Positions 52,077-61,461 are shown, counted from the stretch's first letter. The stretch: DNA of 64,000 bases from Anaerolineae bacterium (GCA_020848035.1 JADLAX010000065.1:124001-188000); one strand, 5' to 3'. Program-made: numbers and translations. The notes: generated by a model not told the origin, from the letters alone.

Positions 52077-52456
52077 AATCGAAACACCTTCTGTTTATTT
52101 AACTAATTGGTTAAATAGTAAAGTGGAACAGGCAAAATGTCAAGCCGGATTTTTTGTGGTGCCCAATGATTGGCATTGCTGGACTAAAGGCGAGATCGCT
52201 AACGATCATCCATACAATACGGCAATTAGATCATCTAGCAAGGAAGTGTGGACAACGTCCCAACCAGAGTAGGGGCTGGGTTGCAGGCGGAAGAAAGATT
52301 CGACCTGTGTTTGCTCATTAAAATTTGCCCAAATTGGCACGGCCGTTGAGTCCTTTGAGCGGTTGCGAGGCTGTGCCGGAGAACGACTGGGAAGCGAGAG
52401 TTTTAGGACACCGGGTGAATTTACAAACCGGGTTGAGTGCTTTGGGCGCAGAAACT
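52077..52456. other. Gene-free stretch upstream of the ArsR gene
   Basis: Contains the likely promoter of the ArsR/SRPBCC unit near its left end, with AACTAATTGGTTAAATAGT (an AT-rich inverted repeat, AACTAATTGGTT) as a possible operator at about 52099-52110. The remainder is AT-richer than nearby genes, with no recognised gene, and leads into the dual-hairpin element. Confidence 0.45.
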
Positions 52457-52562
52457 AGTATTGCGCCCCGAAAGTTCGCCTAAGGTTATTGACGAAGGCG
52501 CAATACTTAAACAGTCCGGCAACTTGTCATAATAACGTTATGTAGATTTCCGCCGGATTGTA
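52457..52562 (-). repeat. Dual-hairpin repeat element, copy 3
   Basis: Inverse orientation to copies 1 and 2. Hairpin 2 has perfect arms at 52457-52466 and 52498-52507 (AGTATTGCGC and its complement). Hairpin 1 has arms 52510-52520 and 52552-52561 with one mismatch. Loops differ from the other copies while hairpin 2 arms are unchanged. A recombinase-like gene fragment starts immediately after. Confidence 0.85.
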
Positions 52563-52738
52563 CTAGATACGAGGATGATGCGAAGGAATACTTTCAACTA
52601 AGAAGGGATATTGTCTTGGCTTTAGTCGAAAAAGTGTTAATAGGTGAGGTTCGGGAAACGCAGGTTGTTTTTAAGCTAGATGTGCTATCGCTACTTGGAA
52701 TAGATATCAATAGCACATCTAGCGGAAAGGGCAGAACC
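52562..52738 (+). pseudogene. Possible serine recombinase C-terminal remnant
   Basis: An open frame right after the repeat element reads RYEDDAKEYFQLRRDIVLAL then VEKVLIGEVRETQVVFKLDV. This style matches the C-terminal tail of large serine recombinases (a coiled segment, then LVEKV and a short beta strand). No N-terminal or catalytic part is present, and there is no ribosome site. A 13-bp inverted repeat (GCTAGATGTGCTA...TAGCACATCTAGC) lies within it at about 52674-52724. Identity is tentative. Confidence 0.3.
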
Positions 52739-52739
52739 T

Positions 52740-53150
52740 TTAGTTCGCAACTTGCTGCGACCAAAGTGGACGGAATTTGTAACCGTAGACAATCATGCCT
52801 TCTTCGCCGTCGGTGCGCAGTTTGCGGGTGACCATCTCCACCGGCATGCCGATGCTCAGTTCGCTTTCGTCCATGTCGGTGAGTTGGGCGGTGACAAGGG
52901 GGCCTTCTTCCAGCTTAACCAGCGCCACGGTGTATGGCGCACTGTGCTCAAATCCCGCTGGGGCATCGTAGATGGTGGTGAAAGAATAGATCTCACCCAG
53001 GCCGGTAAACGTGTACAGCTCGTAAGCTGGTGCTTTGCATTCCAGGCAAACGTCACGCGGTGGGAACAGCTTGACGCCGCAGGTCTCGCAGGTTTCGCCG
53101 ACTAACTTGTATCGTTGTTCTTGTAATCGCCAATGGCGTGAAACTTCCAT
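52740..53150 (-). CDS. DUF35 zinc-ribbon/OB-fold protein, thiolase-HMG-CoA synthase partner
   Basis: A 136-residue DUF35 protein. The N-terminal zinc ribbon has CETCGVKLFPPRDVCLEC (two CxxC pairs), followed by an OB fold. In archaea, DUF35 bridges acetoacetyl-CoA thiolase and HMG-CoA synthase and holds the shared CoA intermediate, and the gene order here (HMG-CoA reductase, synthase, thiolase, DUF35) fits that complex. It is last in the - strand group. All four Cys are present. Confidence 0.93.
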   Translation of the reverse strand: MEVSRHWRLQEQRYKLVGETCETCGVKLFPPRDVCLECKAPAYELYTFTGLGEIYSFTTIYDAPAGFEHSAPYTVALVKLEEGPLVTAQLTDMDESELSIGMPVEMVTRKLRTDGEEGMIVYGYKFRPLWSQQVAN

Positions 53151-53312
53151 AATAACTTTATCTCCCCAAAAATTTCAGGTTGGTTAACGGCCGTCTCTCT
53201 AATTTGCGCCGTTTGTCACAATTGATTATCTGCAAAACATCTCTCATTCACTGTCAGTGTCCGCTGTCAGACTGTCAAAACCTATCAGAGAGCGCTGTTT
53301 TGGCAGCTTATG

Positions 53313-54470
53313 TTAACTATCTGCCCGCAAAATGTGGGTAACGGCCGTTGCCCCGCTGCCACCCAAATTTTGCGCCATGCCAATTTTGGCGTTAGCAATC
53401 TGATTCTCACCCGCCTGGCCGCGCAGCTGCCGGGCCACTTCCACAACCTGGTACATGCCCGTGGCCCCGCCAGGATTGCCCCGCGCTTTTAAGCCGCCAA
53501 ACGTGCTGATGGGAATACGGCCGTTCCGCCCAATTTCCATGTCCCGCGCCAGCTGCCACCCTTCGCCCGGCGCGGCAAAACCAGCCGCTTCCAGCGACAG
53601 CGCCGCCATCACCGTAAACGAATCGTGCAGCTCAAACAGATCAATGTCCTGGTGACTGACGCCTGCCGCTTCCATCGCCTTTTGGGCGCTGAGTTCGGCG
53701 GCGCGCAGGTGCAGCATGTTTTTGCGGTCGTGCAGGGCCAGCGTGTCCGTGGCCAGGGCGGAGCCAGCAATACGGATCGGCTGGGGCACCATGTCCTGTG
53801 CCCGCTCATGGCTGGTGATCACCACCGCCGCTGCGCCGTCGCCGCTGGGTGCAGCGTCAAACAGGTTGACGGGCGTGGCGACCGGCGGGGCGCTGCCAAA
53901 ACGCTCCGCCTTGATTCGGTTGCGGAACATCGCCAGCGGGTTATCGGCGCCGTTGGCGTGGGCGTTGACGCTGAAGTTGGCAAATTCATCGACGCCAATG
54001 CCGTATTCGTGCATGTAGCGCCGCATCAGCAGCGCGCCCATGCCCGCCACGGTCAGCCCGTGAATCGCTTCGTAATCGGCGTCGAGGGTGCTGCTGAGAA
54101 CGGCCGTTACCGGGCTGCCCACCTGGTCTGTCATCTTCTCCACCCCAACAACCAACGCAGTTTCTACCAGGCCACTCTTCACGGCCAAAACAGCCTGGCG
54201 CAGCGCCGCACCGCCGGAAGCATCGGCCGCTTCCACCGTCACCGCTTCAATGCCGCGCAGTCCGGCAAAATCGGCAATAAGCGCCCCCAGGTGCAGCTGA
54301 TGGCTCAGCTGCCCGGCCGCCATGTTGCCCACAAACAGGGCATCTACCTGGCTCACATGCGCATCGTCCAGTGCCGCCTCAATGGCGTACCACGCCAGGT
54401 GGCGAATCGAGGTGCTCCACATTTCTTTTACTTCGGTTTGGCCGAGGCCAATGATTGATACGTCGTTCAT
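53313..54470 (-). CDS. Acetoacetyl-CoA thiolase-like protein lacking the catalytic Cys
   Basis: A 385-residue thiolase-superfamily protein of the SCP2-like/archaeal type. The segment around the usual nucleophile reads VEAADASGGAALRQA: Asp83 stands where active thiolases have Cys. The later HDSFT motif is present, but the GHP motif appears as GNP (RGNPGGATG). Neighbouring HMG-CoA synthase and DUF35 genes show it belongs to the mevalonate complex. It may be a structural partner for the synthase, or use different chemistry, with another thiolase making acetoacetyl-CoA. The substitution is clear in the DNA (codon GAT). Confidence 0.9.
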   Translation of the reverse strand: MNDVSIIGLGQTEVKEMWSTSIRHLAWYAIEAALDDAHVSQVDALFVGNMAAGQLSHQLHLGALIADFAGLRGIEAVTVEAADASGGAALRQAVLAVKSGLVETALVVGVEKMTDQVGSPVTAVLSSTLDADYEAIHGLTVAGMGALLMRRYMHEYGIGVDEFANFSVNAHANGADNPLAMFRNRIKAERFGSAPPVATPVNLFDAAPSGDGAAAVVITSHERAQDMVPQPIRIAGSALATDTLALHDRKNMLHLRAAELSAQKAMEAAGVSHQDIDLFELHDSFTVMAALSLEAAGFAAPGEGWQLARDMEIGRNGRIPISTFGGLKARGNPGGATGMYQVVEVARQLRGQAGENQIANAKIGMAQNLGGSGATAVTHILRADS

Positions 54471-54480
54471 ATGCTTGTTC

Positions 54481-54531
54481 TTTCCCTCCCCCTAGCCCCC
54501 TCCCAGCGGGAGGGGGCTAGGGGGAGGGAAA
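54481..54531. repeat. 24-bp GC-rich hairpin between mevalonate genes
   Basis: Near-perfect palindrome: arms 54481-54504 and 54508-54531, built of CCCTCCCCCTAGCCCCCTCCC-type sequence, with a 3-nt loop. It lies between the synthase and thiolase-like genes, followed by a short T-rich stretch. It could reduce read-through or be a mobile palindrome. G-runs might also form a quadruplex. Confidence 0.85.
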
Positions 54532-54545
54532 GGGAGGGGGCTTTA

Positions 54546-55622
54546 TTAGCTCAGTTTCAGCTTATCCCGATACCGGGTGTACGTGGCGTAATTAATTTCC
54601 GTGCGGCGGCTGATATATGCCTCAGTGGTGGTAGCCAGCTTTTGCACTTCGGGCAGCTTGTCGGTTACCACAATATCGAAGGCGTCGGAGCCAGCGCCGG
54701 AGCCGTAGCTGACCATCAGGATGCGGTCGCCCGGTTTGGCGATGTCCAAAATGGCGGTGAGGCCAATCATGGTGCTGCCAGAATAGGTATTGCCGATGCG
54801 TGGGCTGAGCAAGCCAGGCTTGATCTGCTCTTTGGAGAAACCCAGCTGACCCGCCACCCGCTCCGGGAATTTGGCATTGGGTTGGTGGAAAACAGCCCAC
54901 TGGTAGTCGCCCGATTTGGTACCAAGCGATTCCATCAGCATTTCGGCGGCACCCTGGACGTGCTTGAAGTAGGCCGGTTCGCCGGTAAACCGGTCGCCGT
55001 GGGACGGGTACTCGGCATGGGCGCGCCGCCAGAAGTCTGGCGTGTCGGTCACGAAGGAGTAGGAGCCGTTGATGATGGCCACCGATTCGGCCGCCGGTCC
55101 CAGCAGAACGGCCGCTCCACCCGCCGCCGCCGTATACTCCAACGCATCACCAGGGCGGCCCTGGGCCGTGTCCATGCCAATGCTGAAGGCGTAACGGGCC
55201 ATGCCCGAGCCAACAAAGCCAATTGCGGCCTGCATCGCTTCCGTGCCCGCCTTGCAGGCAAACTCCCAGTCGCCCGCCATGGTGTTGGGCACCGCGCCAA
55301 TCGCCTCGGCGACGATGGTGCTGCTGGGCTTGACGGCGTATGGGTGGCTTTCGCTGCCAACCCAGACGGCGCGAATTTCCTGCGGATTGATCCGGGCGCG
55401 CATCATGGCGTTGCGCGCCGCTTCAATCGACATGGTGATCACGTCTTCATCCAGCCCATTGACTGCTTTTTCCACGATGGGCGTGCCGCCCGTGCCGTTG
55501 GTCCACATTTTAGAGACCTCGCTGGCGGGCAGGCGGTAGCGGGGCACATACGCCCCGTAGCCGACGATGCCCACCGGGCGGTCTGGTTTCATTAAACCAT
55601 CTTGAGGTTTGTATTCACTCAT
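54546..55622 (-). CDS. Hydroxymethylglutaryl-CoA synthase (archaeal type)
   Basis: A 358-residue HMG-CoA synthase. It condenses acetyl-CoA and acetoacetyl-CoA to HMG-CoA, the second step of the mevalonate route. The nucleophile Cys123 lies in DWEFACKAGTEAMQ, and the catalytic His in VFHQPNAKFPERVAGQLGF. Opening VGIVGYGAYVPRYRL is typical of archaeal-type enzymes. The ATG at 55622 follows GAGGA. It is followed by the thiolase-like and DUF35 genes, matching the archaeal three-protein complex. Confidence 0.95.
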   Translation of the reverse strand: MSEYKPQDGLMKPDRPVGIVGYGAYVPRYRLPASEVSKMWTNGTGGTPIVEKAVNGLDEDVITMSIEAARNAMMRARINPQEIRAVWVGSESHPYAVKPSSTIVAEAIGAVPNTMAGDWEFACKAGTEAMQAAIGFVGSGMARYAFSIGMDTAQGRPGDALEYTAAAGGAAVLLGPAAESVAIINGSYSFVTDTPDFWRRAHAEYPSHGDRFTGEPAYFKHVQGAAEMLMESLGTKSGDYQWAVFHQPNAKFPERVAGQLGFSKEQIKPGLLSPRIGNTYSGSTMIGLTAILDIAKPGDRILMVSYGSGAGSDAFDIVVTDKLPEVQKLATTTEAYISRRTEINYATYTRYRDKLKLS

Positions 55623-55683
55623 CTTGTCCTCGGAGGGAGTAATTGGGTAATTTGGTCATTTTTCTCCCCACTTACTCAATTGC

Positions 55684-56976
55684 TTAATTACTTAATTTGT
55701 TCGCTTCGGCCAAAATCTGCGCCGCTCTATCGACATGAATGCGCCGCTCAGCGACGAGTTGATCGGCCACAAATTGGATAAGTCCTTCGGGTGCGCCTGC
55801 GGCCATGGCCACCTGGCGGGCGTGCAGGGCCATGTGCCCTTTTTGGATGCCCACCGTAGCCAGGGCGTTGATGGCGGCCAGGTTTTGCGCCAGCCCGACG
55901 GCGGCCATCACCTGGGCCAGCTCCGGCGCGGATTTGACATTTAAGATTTTCATGGCGGTGCGGGCGGTGGGATGCACTTTGGTGGCCCCGCCAACCATGC
56001 CCACGGCCAGCGGCAGGGTAATTTCGCCGTACAGATCGCCGTTGTCGTCGACGTGCCAATCGGTGAGGGCCTGGTAACGGCCGTCCTTCGCCGCAAATGA
56101 ATGGGCCCCCGCCTCAACCGCCCGCCAATCGTTGCCGGTGGCAATACACACCGCGTCGATGCCGTTCATGATGCCCTTGTTGTGCGTGGCGGCCCGGTAC
56201 GGGTCGACGACGGCAAAGGCGTTGGCTTCTTCGATGAGCCGGGCTACTTCTGTTCCAGCCAGGTCGTCGGTGGCCAGTTCGGCGGCCGGGATGGTGCAGC
56301 GGGCGGTGGCGGTGCGCTGATCGGCCAGGTTGGAGAGGATGCGCAGGTTGGTACGGCCGTTGGTCAACCGGGCAATCTCCGGGGCCAATGATTCCAGCGC
56401 TGTGTTGATGGCGTTGGCCCCCATCGCGTCGCGCGTGTCGAAGTGCAGATGCACCACCAGCATGGGGCCGACGGGCGTGTGGGGGAACGGCCGGGCCACG
56501 ATGTCCAGCGCCCCACCGCCCAGGCTCACAATCACTTTGTCGCAGCAGTTGGCCGTTTCCAGCAGGTGGGCCTTGCTGGCGTTGATAGCGGCGACGGCCG
56601 CATTCATATCTGGGATGTCGAGTACCTGGATCTGGCCAATCATCACCGGGGCCGTGGCGCTGGTGTGGAAACCACCCCCGGCGCGAATCTTTTTGGCGGC
56701 ATTGCTGACGGCGGCCACCACGCTCGGTTCTTCCACGGCCATGGGGATGAGGTAGTCACGGCCGTTTACTAAAAAGTTCACCGCGATGCCCAGCGGCAGG
56801 GCAAAGGTGCCCAGCGTATTTTCGATCATTTTGTCGGCCAGCTCGTTGGAAAGCCCCTGCCCCAGCAGCACCGCCCTGTCGCTTTCGTCCAGGTTGGCCC
56901 ATTCGGCCACAATGTCGACACGTTCGGTTAACGGCCGTTTATAAAATCCTGGTAATCGTGATGATTTGTCGCCCAC
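55684..56976 (-). CDS. mvaA: Hydroxymethylglutaryl-CoA reductase, class II
   Basis: A 430-residue class II HMG-CoA reductase that reduces HMG-CoA to mevalonate. The sequence has LPGFYKRPLTERVDIV, the active-site ENTLGTFALPLGIA, DAMGANAINT (cofactor loop), GNDWRAVEAGAHSFA and the C-terminal catalytic His in QKGHMALHARQVA. Class II enzymes may use NADH or NADPH. It heads the group HMG-CoA reductase, synthase, thiolase-like, DUF35. The later mevalonate genes (kinases, decarboxylase) are not in this window. Confidence 0.96.
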   Translation of the reverse strand: MGDKSSRLPGFYKRPLTERVDIVAEWANLDESDRAVLLGQGLSNELADKMIENTLGTFALPLGIAVNFLVNGRDYLIPMAVEEPSVVAAVSNAAKKIRAGGGFHTSATAPVMIGQIQVLDIPDMNAAVAAINASKAHLLETANCCDKVIVSLGGGALDIVARPFPHTPVGPMLVVHLHFDTRDAMGANAINTALESLAPEIARLTNGRTNLRILSNLADQRTATARCTIPAAELATDDLAGTEVARLIEEANAFAVVDPYRAATHNKGIMNGIDAVCIATGNDWRAVEAGAHSFAAKDGRYQALTDWHVDDNGDLYGEITLPLAVGMVGGATKVHPTARTAMKILNVKSAPELAQVMAAVGLAQNLAAINALATVGIQKGHMALHARQVAMAAGAPEGLIQFVADQLVAERRIHVDRAAQILAEANKLSN

Positions 56977-57481
56977 AAGTTTCTCCTGAAGTGATCCATG
57001 TTAGTTGGTCTGGGTAAACGGCCGCTGCCCGCAAACAGCAGTTGGCCACCACCGGATGGGAATATAGCGACGAAATACTGTCAAAAGCTGTCAGGAGCGG
57101 GACAAGAGAGAGATTGGAAGGATAAATGAGGGGATTTTCAGGATGAAGCGGCGGGGTGGGGAAACGGCCGTAGCCCTCCAAACTCGTAAAAATCAGCCAG
57201 TGAAGGGCACCTTAAGCGATGCTGTAAGGTAGCATGTAAGTCGGTTTACAGTACAATTGTACCGGTGGAGTCCTGTGCCTTTTTGTTTCCAGGGAGGATG
57301 GCTAAACAGAATACACGGCGACAAAGGCAACCCAGATTTGGGTTGATTTGGTCTGTTTGGGCTTTACTGTCACAGCAGGCGACGGATGAAAGGAGGTATT
57401 CATCGAGAAGAGCATTACAAAAACAGCACTACCATGACATCTCAGCTATCAAGTTTACAAGCTCTATCCTGCGGAGGAAAA
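56977..57481. promoter_or_regulatory. Divergent region between HMG-CoA reductase and the secreted nuclease
   Basis: No gene. The left part holds the leader of the reductase gene. GTACAATTGTAC at 57251-57262 is a perfect 12-bp palindrome and a likely operator. The 220 nt between this site and the nuclease ATG include a possible leader RNA, and GAAAGGAGG near 57387 looks like a ribosome site for a short reading frame. No defined riboswitch was recognised. Confidence 0.45.
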
Positions 57482-60400
57482 ATGAGACGATATTACACAA
57501 TGTTTTCCCTTGCCCTTCTGGCACTTTTGCTTACGGCATCTTTAAGCATTAGCGGCCAGGCCAAGGCTGCGGCTGCCGATTTGTTCATTTCTGAATATAT
57601 CGAGGGCAGCAGCTTCAATAAAGCCATTGAAATTTACAATGGCACCGGCAGCGATGTAGATTTGTCTGCCTATTCCCTTGAACTGTACAGCAATGGCTCC
57701 GCCACTGTCAGCCAAACCGTCGCCTTGTCGGGCACTCTCGCCGACGGCGACGTTTTTGTTTTAGCTCACGCTTCGGCCGATGCAGCCATTTTGGCGGTGA
57801 CCGACCTGCAGAACAGCACGGTGATCAACTTCAACGGTGACGATGCCGTTGTCCTGCGCAAAGGTACCGACGTCATCGACGCCTTTGGCCAGACTGGTTT
57901 TGACCCCGGCACCGAGTGGACTGGTGGTGGCCAGGATGATACCCTGGTCCGCGCCGAAACGGTTTGCGCGGGCGACACCAATGCCGCTGATGCCTTCGAT
58001 GCATCGGTGGAATGGGTGACATTTGCCATCAACACCTTCAGCAGCTTAGGCAGCCACACGGCCGATTGCGGCGGTGGTGGTGGCAATACCGCTGAAGACC
58101 TCTTTATGTCTGAGTACATTGAGGGCACCAGCTTTAACAAAGCCATTGAAATTTACAATGGTACCGGCAGCGATGTTGATCTGTCGGCGTACGTTTTAGA
58201 GCTGTACAGCAACGGTTCCGCCACGGTTACCCAATCCGTTACCCTGTCGGGTACCCTGGCCAACGGTGATGTGTACGTGTTGGCCAACGCTTCGGCCGAC
58301 GCGGCCATTCTGGCGGTGACTGATTTGCAGAACAGCACGGTGATCAATTTCAACGGTGATGACGCCGTTGTGCTGCGCAAAGATGGCGCGGTGATTGACG
58401 CCTTCGGCCAGACTGGTTTTGACCCCGGCACCGAATGGACCGGTGGTGGCCAGGACGACACGCTGGTGCGCGCGGAAGCGGTCTGCGCCGGTGATACCAT
58501 CGCCGATGATGCGTTTGATGCATCGGTGGAATGGGTGACGTTTGCCGTCAACACCTTTAGCAGTTTGGGCAGCCACACCTCTGTCTGTGGTGGTGGCGGC
58601 GGTGGTGGTGACGCTGAAGTCATCATCAACGAAGTGGATGCCGACACCGACGGTACCGACGTGCTGGAGTTTGTCGAATTGTATGATGGGGGTGAGGGCA
58701 ACACGTCGTTAGACGGCCTGACCCTGGTCTTGTTCAACGGCAGCGTTGACACCTCTTACGCGGCTTACGACCTGGATGGGTTTAGTACCGATGCCAACGG
58801 TTACTTCCTGTTGGGCAATGCGGCCGTTGTGCCCACCCCGTCGATTGTTTTTGCGGACAACTTCTTGCAGAATGGCGCTGATGCAGTGGCCCTGTACCAG
58901 GATGACGCGGTTAACTTCCCGAATGGAACGGCCGTAACCACCACCAACCTGCTCGATGCCATCGTTTACGATACCAGCGATGCAGATGACCTGGAACTGT
59001 TGGTCCTGCTGAATGCGGGCCAGCCCCAGGTGAATGAAGGTGACGCGGGCAACTCTGCCGCCGACTCCAGCCAGCGCTGCGCCAACGGCAGCGGCGGCCG
59101 CCTGAACACCAGCACCTACGACCAGTTTGCCCCCACGCCTGGCACCGACAACCTCTGCCAGATCGTAGACCCGCCCTTGAGCTGTGACGACAACTCCGTC
59201 ATCACCTTGATTTCGGCGATTCAGGGCAATGGCGCGGCCTCGCCGCTGCAGGGCAGCACCATCGTGATTGACGGTGTGGTTGTGGGCGACTTCCAGAGCA
59301 ACGCTTCCGCCGACAATGGCGACCTGAACGGCTTCTACGTGCAGGAAGAAGACAGCGATGCGGACGCCGATCCGGCAACGTCTGAAGGTGTCTTTGTTTT
59401 TGCGGCGGCTACTGACGTGGCGATTGGTGATCACGTGCGGATTGAAGGCACCGTGACCGAGTATGTGACCTCCAGCGGCGCTTCCTCCATGACCGAACTC
59501 ATCAACAACACGGTAGTGGTTTGTGCCACCCCGGCCGCCATGCCCACCGCCACCGAAGTGACCTTACCGGTTGCTGCGCTGGCTGACCTGGAGCGGTACG
59601 AGGGCATGTTGGTAACCTTGCCGCAATCCCTGACCATTGCTGAGTTCTTCAACTTTGACCGCTTTGGCGAAATTGTTCTGGCGACCGATCGGCAGTACAC
59701 GCCAACGGCCGTTGTGGAACCCGGCCCAGATGCGATTGCCCTGGCCGCAACTCAGGCTTTGGCGCGCATCACGTTGGATGACGGCCGTTCCTCCCAAAAC
59801 CCGGACCCGGCCATTCACCCCAACGGGGCTATCTTTGACCTGACCAACACCTTCCGTGGTGGCGATCTGGTTCAAGGTGTTACGGGTGTAATGGATGACA
59901 CCTTCGCTCTCTACCGCATCCAGCCGGTGCAGGGTGCTAACTACACCTCTGTGAATCCGCGTCCGGCTCAGCCGAACGATGTGGGTGGCAGCCTGAAAGT
60001 GGCTTCCTTCAACGTGCTCAACTACTTCACCACCATCGACGATGGGGTGAACGATATCTGCGGCCCGGCGGGTAACCAGGAATGCCGTGGTGCCGACGAT
60101 GCCAACGAGTTGGCCCGTCAGCGCGCCAAAATCATCGCGGCCCTGTCCACCATGAATGCCGACGTGGTTGGCCTGCTTGAGATCGAAAACCATCCCGGCG
60201 ATGTGCCAACCGCCGACCTGGTGAGCGGCCTCAATGATCTGATGGGGGCTGGTACGTATGCCTACATCGAGACCGGGGCCATTGGTACCGACGCAATCCG
60301 TGTGGCGATCATCTACAAACCGGGCAGCGTGACGCCAGCAGGCAGCTACGCCGTGCTCGATAGTTCGGTTGACTCGCGCTTTGACGATACCAAAAACCGC

Positions 60401-61393
60401 CCAGCCCTGGCGCAAAGCTTCATGGAAAACAGCACGGGTGAAATCTTCACCGTGGCCGTGAACCACCTGAAGTCCAAAGGTTCAGACTGCAACGACGTGG
60501 GTGATCCTGACCTGGGCGACGGTGCGGGCAACTGTAACCTGACCCGTCAAGCTGCCGCGCAGGCGCTGGTTGACTGGCTGGCGGCGGATCCCACCGGCAG
60601 CGGTGACCCGGATTCGCTCATCATCGGTGACCTGAACTCCTATGACAAGGAAGACCCGATTGACGCAATTCTGGCCGGTCCCGATGACGTTCTGGGCACC
60701 GAAGACGACTACACCGATCTGATCTTTGCCTTTGGCGGTGAGTTTGCCTATGGCTATGTCTTTGATGGCAAGCTGGGCTACCTGGACCACGGGCTGGCTA
60801 ACAGCACCCTGCTTGGGCAGGTAACTGGGGCGACGGAATGGCATATCAACGGCGATGAGCCGGATCTGCTGGACTATGACACTTCGTTCAAGGCTGACGC
60901 CCAGGACGCGCTCTACGAGCCAAATGCTTACCGCTCTTCCGACCACGATCCGGTGATTGTGGGGCTGAACCTGATGACCGAGGTAGTGAACACACCTCCT
61001 TACTGCGGTGATGCGTATCCCAGCATTAGCTTGCTGTGGCCGCCGAGCAATGGTTTTGCGCCCATCAATGTGCTGGGTGTGACTGATGCTGACGGCGATG
61101 CCGTTTCGATTGTTATCGACAGCATTTACCAGGATGAACTGGTCTTTGGCCCTGGCAGTGGCAACTCCTCGCCGGATGGCCTGGGTGTTGGCGGCAGCAC
61201 GGCTTTTGTACGGGCGGAACGGAATGGTAGTGGCAACGGCCGTTTCTATCACATCTTCTTTACGGCTTCCGACGGCAACGACGGCAGCTGCAGCGGTGAG
61301 GTGATCGTGGTGGTGCCCAAGAACCTGGGCGCGCGCGACGTGCCTGTTGATGGTGGCGCGCTGTACGATTCCACCGTTTCCCGGACACGCTAA
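57482..61393 (+). CDS. Secreted nuclease with three lamin-tail domains (ExeM/NucH-like)
   Basis: A 1303-residue exported protein. A signal peptide (1-27, FSLALLALLLTASLSISGQA) is followed by two near-identical lamin-tail domains (about 30-195 and 205-370, ADLFISEYIEGSSFNKAIEI), a third divergent one (380-560), an OB-fold-like region and an endonuclease/exonuclease/phosphatase domain (about 838-1165). The EEP core shows ASFNVLNYF, LLEIENHPGD, IGDLNSYDKEDP and SSDHDPVIVGL, with all catalytic acids and His. It ends in a small beta domain. ATG 57482 follows GGAGG. The protein likely digests extracellular DNA. A terminator follows. Confidence 0.93.
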   Translation: MRRYYTMFSLALLALLLTASLSISGQAKAAAADLFISEYIEGSSFNKAIEIYNGTGSDVDLSAYSLELYSNGSATVSQTVALSGTLADGDVFVLAHASADAAILAVTDLQNSTVINFNGDDAVVLRKGTDVIDAFGQTGFDPGTEWTGGGQDDTLVRAETVCAGDTNAADAFDASVEWVTFAINTFSSLGSHTADCGGGGGNTAEDLFMSEYIEGTSFNKAIEIYNGTGSDVDLSAYVLELYSNGSATVTQSVTLSGTLANGDVYVLANASADAAILAVTDLQNSTVINFNGDDAVVLRKDGAVIDAFGQTGFDPGTEWTGGGQDDTLVRAEAVCAGDTIADDAFDASVEWVTFAVNTFSSLGSHTSVCGGGGGGGDAEVIINEVDADTDGTDVLEFVELYDGGEGNTSLDGLTLVLFNGSVDTSYAAYDLDGFSTDANGYFLLGNAAVVPTPSIVFADNFLQNGADAVALYQDDAVNFPNGTAVTTTNLLDAIVYDTSDADDLELLVLLNAGQPQVNEGDAGNSAADSSQRCANGSGGRLNTSTYDQFAPTPGTDNLCQIVDPPLSCDDNSVITLISAIQGNGAASPLQGSTIVIDGVVVGDFQSNASADNGDLNGFYVQEEDSDADADPATSEGVFVFAAATDVAIGDHVRIEGTVTEYVTSSGASSMTELINNTVVVCATPAAMPTATEVTLPVAALADLERYEGMLVTLPQSLTIAEFFNFDRFGEIVLATDRQYTPTAVVEPGPDAIALAATQALARITLDDGRSSQNPDPAIHPNGAIFDLTNTFRGGDLVQGVTGVMDDTFALYRIQPVQGANYTSVNPRPAQPNDVGGSLKVASFNVLNYFTTIDDGVNDICGPAGNQECRGADDANELARQRAKIIAALSTMNADVVGLLEIENHPGDVPTADLVSGLNDLMGAGTYAYIETGAIGTDAIRVAIIYKPGSVTPAGSYAVLDSSVDSRFDDTKNRPALAQSFMENSTGEIFTVAVNHLKSKGSDCNDVGDPDLGDGAGNCNLTRQAAAQALVDWLAADPTGSGDPDSLIIGDLNSYDKEDPIDAILAGPDDVLGTEDDYTDLIFAFGGEFAYGYVFDGKLGYLDHGLANSTLLGQVTGATEWHINGDEPDLLDYDTSFKADAQDALYEPNAYRSSDHDPVIVGLNLMTEVVNTPPYCGDAYPSISLLWPPSNGFAPINVLGVTDADGDAVSIVIDSIYQDELVFGPGSGNSSPDGLGVGGSTAFVRAERNGSGNGRFYHIFFTASDGNDGSCSGEVIVVVPKNLGARDVPVDGGALYDSTVSRTR

Positions 61394-61413
61394 TCGTCCA
61401 AAATCATTGGCTA

Positions 61414-61446
61414 AGAAGGGGCCAGTCGGCAAGATTGGCCCCTTCT
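61414..61446. terminator. Hairpin after the secreted nuclease gene
   Basis: Perfect 11-bp stem AGAAGGGGCCA/TGGCCCCTTCT (61414-61424 and 61436-61446) with an 11-nt loop. No poly-T follows directly, but a true intrinsic terminator lies 15 nt further on. Confidence 0.7.
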
Positions 61447-61461
61447 AAAGAATCATAAAAT

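Noticed and set aside
57181..57481. Possible riboswitch in the nuclease leader
   Set aside because: No match to riboswitch cores that I know, and no paired terminator.
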